From Deltaproteobacteria bacterium (GTDB lineage Bacteria; Myxococcota_A; UBA9160; UBA6930): DNA of 53,761 nucleotides. The stretch's first letter is position 1. Each line of letters opens with the position of its first letter. Shown here in pieces: positions 51,749 to 53,761 of this stretch. The notes below the pieces were generated by a model. The model was not told the DNA's origin. It was given only the letters and a program-made list of their open reading frames with translations, and made no database searches. The position numbers and the translations under genes are program-made. The stretch is from positions 1-53,761 of the forward strand of contig JAFDCZ010000044.1 of the NCBI GenBank assembly GCA_019312665.1. Direction: 5' to 3'.

Positions 51749-52915
51749 TCAGTGGCTCCGCGGTAGCCCGAGAACATGTTCCGCGAGATAGCTGCGCACC
51801 ATCTCGTTCGAGATCGGAGCGATGCGGGCGAGCCGCGCCTCCCGCCAATAGCGCTCGACGTGGAACTCACGGGCGTAGCCGAAGCCACCGAATGTCTGCA
51901 AGGCCCGGTCGCAGGCGGTGAAGGCCGCCTCACTGGCTCGTAGCTTCGCCATGTTGGCCAGTGGGCCTGCAGGTTCCCCGCTGTCGTAGGCCCAGGCCGC
52001 CTTCTGCCACAGCAGATCTGCAGCCTCGAGCTCCGAAAGCGAATCGGCCAACGGATGGGCGATGGCCTGATTCTGCCCGATCGGGCGGTCGAAGACGATG
52101 CGACCCTTGGCATAGCGAGCCGCTGCGTCGACTGCGCGCCGGCCGATGCCAACGGCCTCAGCCGCGATCATGATTCGCTCCGGGTTCAGACCATCGAGCA
52201 GGTGGTAGAAGCCGCGGCCGACCTCACCGACCACGTCGGCGGCGGAGACCGGTAGCTCGTCGATGTAGACCTCGTTGGAGTTGACTGCGTTGCGCCCGAG
52301 CTTCGGGATCTCGCGGATCTCCACGTGGTCGGGATCGAGGTTGGCAAGGAAGAGAGTCATGCCATCGAGAGGGCGCGCGCACTCCTCGCGGAGCGTCGTA
52401 CGGGCGAGCAGCAGGATCTTCTGGGCCTGCTGGGCCTTCGTGTTCCAGACCTTCTTGCCGTTGACGACGAAGCCGTCCCCTTCGCGCCGTGCAAAGGTTC
52501 GAATACGGCTCGTGTCCGTACCGGCGTCGTCTTCGGTGACACCGAAGGAGACGTGCAGCTCGCCACTCGCCGTAGGCGGCAGGGTGCGGCGCTTCAGCTC
52601 TTCGGAGCCGTGGTGGATAACCGGCCCCATCCCGAAGATCGAGAGATGAAGGGTCGAGGCAGCGTTCTGGGCGCCGGCGCTCGCGGCCACCGCGTTCAGC
52701 AGCGCACCGGCATGGAGCGTCCCGAGGCCAGCCCCGCCGTAGGCCTCGGGCACGAGGATGCCGATCCAGCCCTGCTCAGCAAAAGCCCGGTAGAACGCCC
52801 AGGGGAACTCGTGCGCCTCGTCACAGCGGCTCCAGTAGTCGTCGTCGAAAGGCTCACACAGGCGTTCCGCCTCGCGGCGGATCGATGTCAGCTCCGAGCC
52901 CCACGAGAAATCCAT
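51749..52915 (-). CDS. Acyl-CoA dehydrogenase
   Basis: Third ACAD of the window, 388 residues. N-terminal helices (SELTSIRREAERLCEPFDDD), WIGILVPEAYGGAGLGTL, FGVTEDDAGTDTSRI (FAD side), FVVNGKKVWNTKAQQAQKI, and the C-terminal FDRPIGQNQAIAHPLADSL with QTFGGFGYAREFHVERYWRE. It resembles long-chain or 2-methylacyl-type enzymes rather than the heteromeric pair at 26055-28431, and probably acts as a homotetramer. ATG 52915 is the best start. It is divergent from the WS/DGAT gene and convergent with the amidohydrolase (7 bases between stops). Confidence 0.92.
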   Translation of the reverse strand: MDFSWGSELTSIRREAERLCEPFDDDYWSRCDEAHEFPWAFYRAFAEQGWIGILVPEAYGGAGLGTLHAGALLNAVAASAGAQNAASTLHLSIFGMGPVIHHGSEELKRRTLPPTASGELHVSFGVTEDDAGTDTSRIRTFARREGDGFVVNGKKVWNTKAQQAQKILLLARTTLREECARPLDGMTLFLANLDPDHVEIREIPKLGRNAVNSNEVYIDELPVSAADVVGEVGRGFYHLLDGLNPERIMIAAEAVGIGRRAVDAAARYAKGRIVFDRPIGQNQAIAHPLADSLSELEAADLLWQKAAWAYDSGEPAGPLANMAKLRASEAAFTACDRALQTFGGFGYAREFHVERYWREARLARIAPISNEMVRSYLAEHVLGLPRSH

Positions 52916-53054
52916 GTCAGGCTGCGTCCAGCCGGCTGTCTTCCCGGCGCGACCAGAGCTTTTCGAGGTCTCGGAGGTCCATTGGGGGATTCTGGTCCGA
53001 ACGGGCTCAGCGTGCCACCATGAGGAAGAACCCTCTCGAAGGCGCCCCCCTCCC

Positions 53055-53761
53055 ATGCAACAGCTCTCCGGCCTCGACAACAGTTTCCTGGTCACCGAAG
53101 TCGGTGGAATGCTCGGCCACGTTGGCTCGCTCAGCTTCTTCGATACCTCGGGGCTAGGCGACCGCAGCTTCAAGGACGCGCTTCGCGCCACGCTGGAGGA
53201 TCGGCTCCACCTTCTCGGCCCCTACCGCCGACGCCTGGTGGAGGTGCCCCTCGAACTCGACCGTCCGTTCTGGATCGAAGATCCGGACTTCGACCTCGAT
53301 TTCCACCTCCGACACATCGCGGTTCCGCCGCCGGGCGATGACCAGCAGATCTCGGAACTCATCTCGCGCATTCACGCCCGGGCCCTCGACCGCTCGAAGC
53401 CGTTGTGGGAGATCTACGTGATCGAGGGTCTCGCCAACGGCCGGGTCGCCCTCTACACGAAGATCCATCACTGCACGATCGACGGCGTTTCCGGCGCCCA
53501 GATGACCCAGGTGCTGCTCGATCAAGACCCCGCGGGCGACGTGGTTCCGGCACCCGACGAGCCGTGGAAGGCCGACCCGGTTCCGGGAACCGGCGAGATG
53601 GTGGCCCGTGGCGTGATGGGGCTGATCTCCCAGCCAGGGCGGCTCGTGCGAACCAGCTATCGGACAGCCCGCGGGCTGTGGGAGAGCAACGAGGCCCTGG
53701 GCGCAGCCGCGCGCACGCTCGGCCTCGACAAGATTCCGCTGGCCGGCGGCTGGCTGGTCCC
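53055..53761 (+). CDS. Wax ester synthase/diacylglycerol acyltransferase (WS/DGAT), 5' part
   Basis: About 235 N-terminal residues are visible and the gene runs off the window. The catalytic HHxxxDG is present as IHHCTIDG (H138, H139, D143), preceded by PLWEIYVIEGLANGRVALYTK, as in bacterial WS/DGATs that join acyl-CoA to diacylglycerol or a long-chain alcohol. The ATG opens MQQLSGLDNSFL, a typical start. It diverges from the acyl-CoA dehydrogenase, so lipid breakdown and storage genes face each other. The second half, with the alcohol-binding features, is not seen. Confidence 0.92.
   Translation, partial: MQQLSGLDNSFLVTEVGGMLGHVGSLSFFDTSGLGDRSFKDALRATLEDRLHLLGPYRRRLVEVPLELDRPFWIEDPDFDLDFHLRHIAVPPPGDDQQISELISRIHARALDRSKPLWEIYVIEGLANGRVALYTKIHHCTIDGVSGAQMTQVLLDQDPAGDVVPAPDEPWKADPVPGTGEMVARGVMGLISQPGRLVRTSYRTARGLWESNEALGAAARTLGLDKIPLAGGWLV

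Noticed and set aside
1-53761. CRISPR array, prophage, insertion sequence, toxin-antitoxin or defence system
   Set aside because: No regularly spaced direct repeats, integrase, transposase, phage structural gene, nuclease-toxin pair or known defence gene was found on either strand.

Overview
The window is a gene-dense (about 49 genes), high-GC bacterial chromosome segment with mostly single genes and short operons on both strands. No rRNA, tRNA, phage, insertion sequence or CRISPR array is visible. The gene mix fits an uncultured, lipid-metabolising, environmental 'deltaproteobacterial' lineage (Myxococcota- or Binatota-like), though actinobacteria cannot be excluded from sequence alone. It includes three acyl-CoA dehydrogenases, an acyl-CoA ligase, two CaiB-type CoA transferases, an F420/LLM oxidoreductase, a P450, a sulfotransferase, SDRs, DUF3604, DUF2855, DUF1330, a GTP-type PEP carboxykinase and a wax-ester synthase/DGAT. 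That taxonomic placement is inference.

Layout. 1-6.1 kb: a partial YjbR protein, a GST, an amidohydrolase, an acyl-CoA ligase, and an LLM oxidoreductase divergent from a TetR gene with a clear promoter/operator between them. 6.1-11.9 kb: a secreted HExxH protein, the phospholipid-precursor pair gpsA and HAD-PlsC, an SGNH protein, YaiI and YjdF, with a foldable 99-nt element between the last two. 11.9-16.2 kb: a tight operon of SLC13 transporter, LOG protein (apparent frameshift), kinase and HAD phosphatase. 16.3-26 kb: two CBS proteins, DUF2855/MFS, small alpha+beta barrel proteins, a Tat-exported DUF362 protein, a thioesterase that appears to start at CTG, pckG and a second GST. 26-31.5 kb: a paired acyl-CoA dehydrogenase operon (the upstream gene is frameshifted near its N terminus), divergent from a paralogue of the first amidohydrolase, then a P450-TetR operon.

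31.7-35 kb: secreted DUF3604 and M28-like hydrolases translationally coupled to each other and divergent from the P450. 35-40 kb: an SDR-sulfotransferase-SDR operon and a GT39-like membrane protein. 40-49 kb: a third GST, a Kef-type antiporter, and a run with two CoA transferases, a GH2 glycosidase, a SnoaL-like protein and an alpha/beta hydrolase. 49-53.8 kb: TetR, an N-acyl-D-amino-acid deacylase-like amidohydrolase, a third acyl-CoA dehydrogenase, and the 5' part of a WS/DGAT.

Taken together the genes suggest uptake, activation and beta-oxidation-like breakdown of hydrophobic or conjugated substrates (ligase, ACADs, CoA transferases, P450, hydrolases), local TetR control, gluconeogenesis through pckG, and carbon storage as neutral lipid. 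The most unusual non-coding feature is a long imperfect inverted repeat (42967-43142, 30-bp arms with one mismatch) enclosing a nested hairpin, between the antiporter and a CoA transferase. No complete novel defence or mobile system was recognised.
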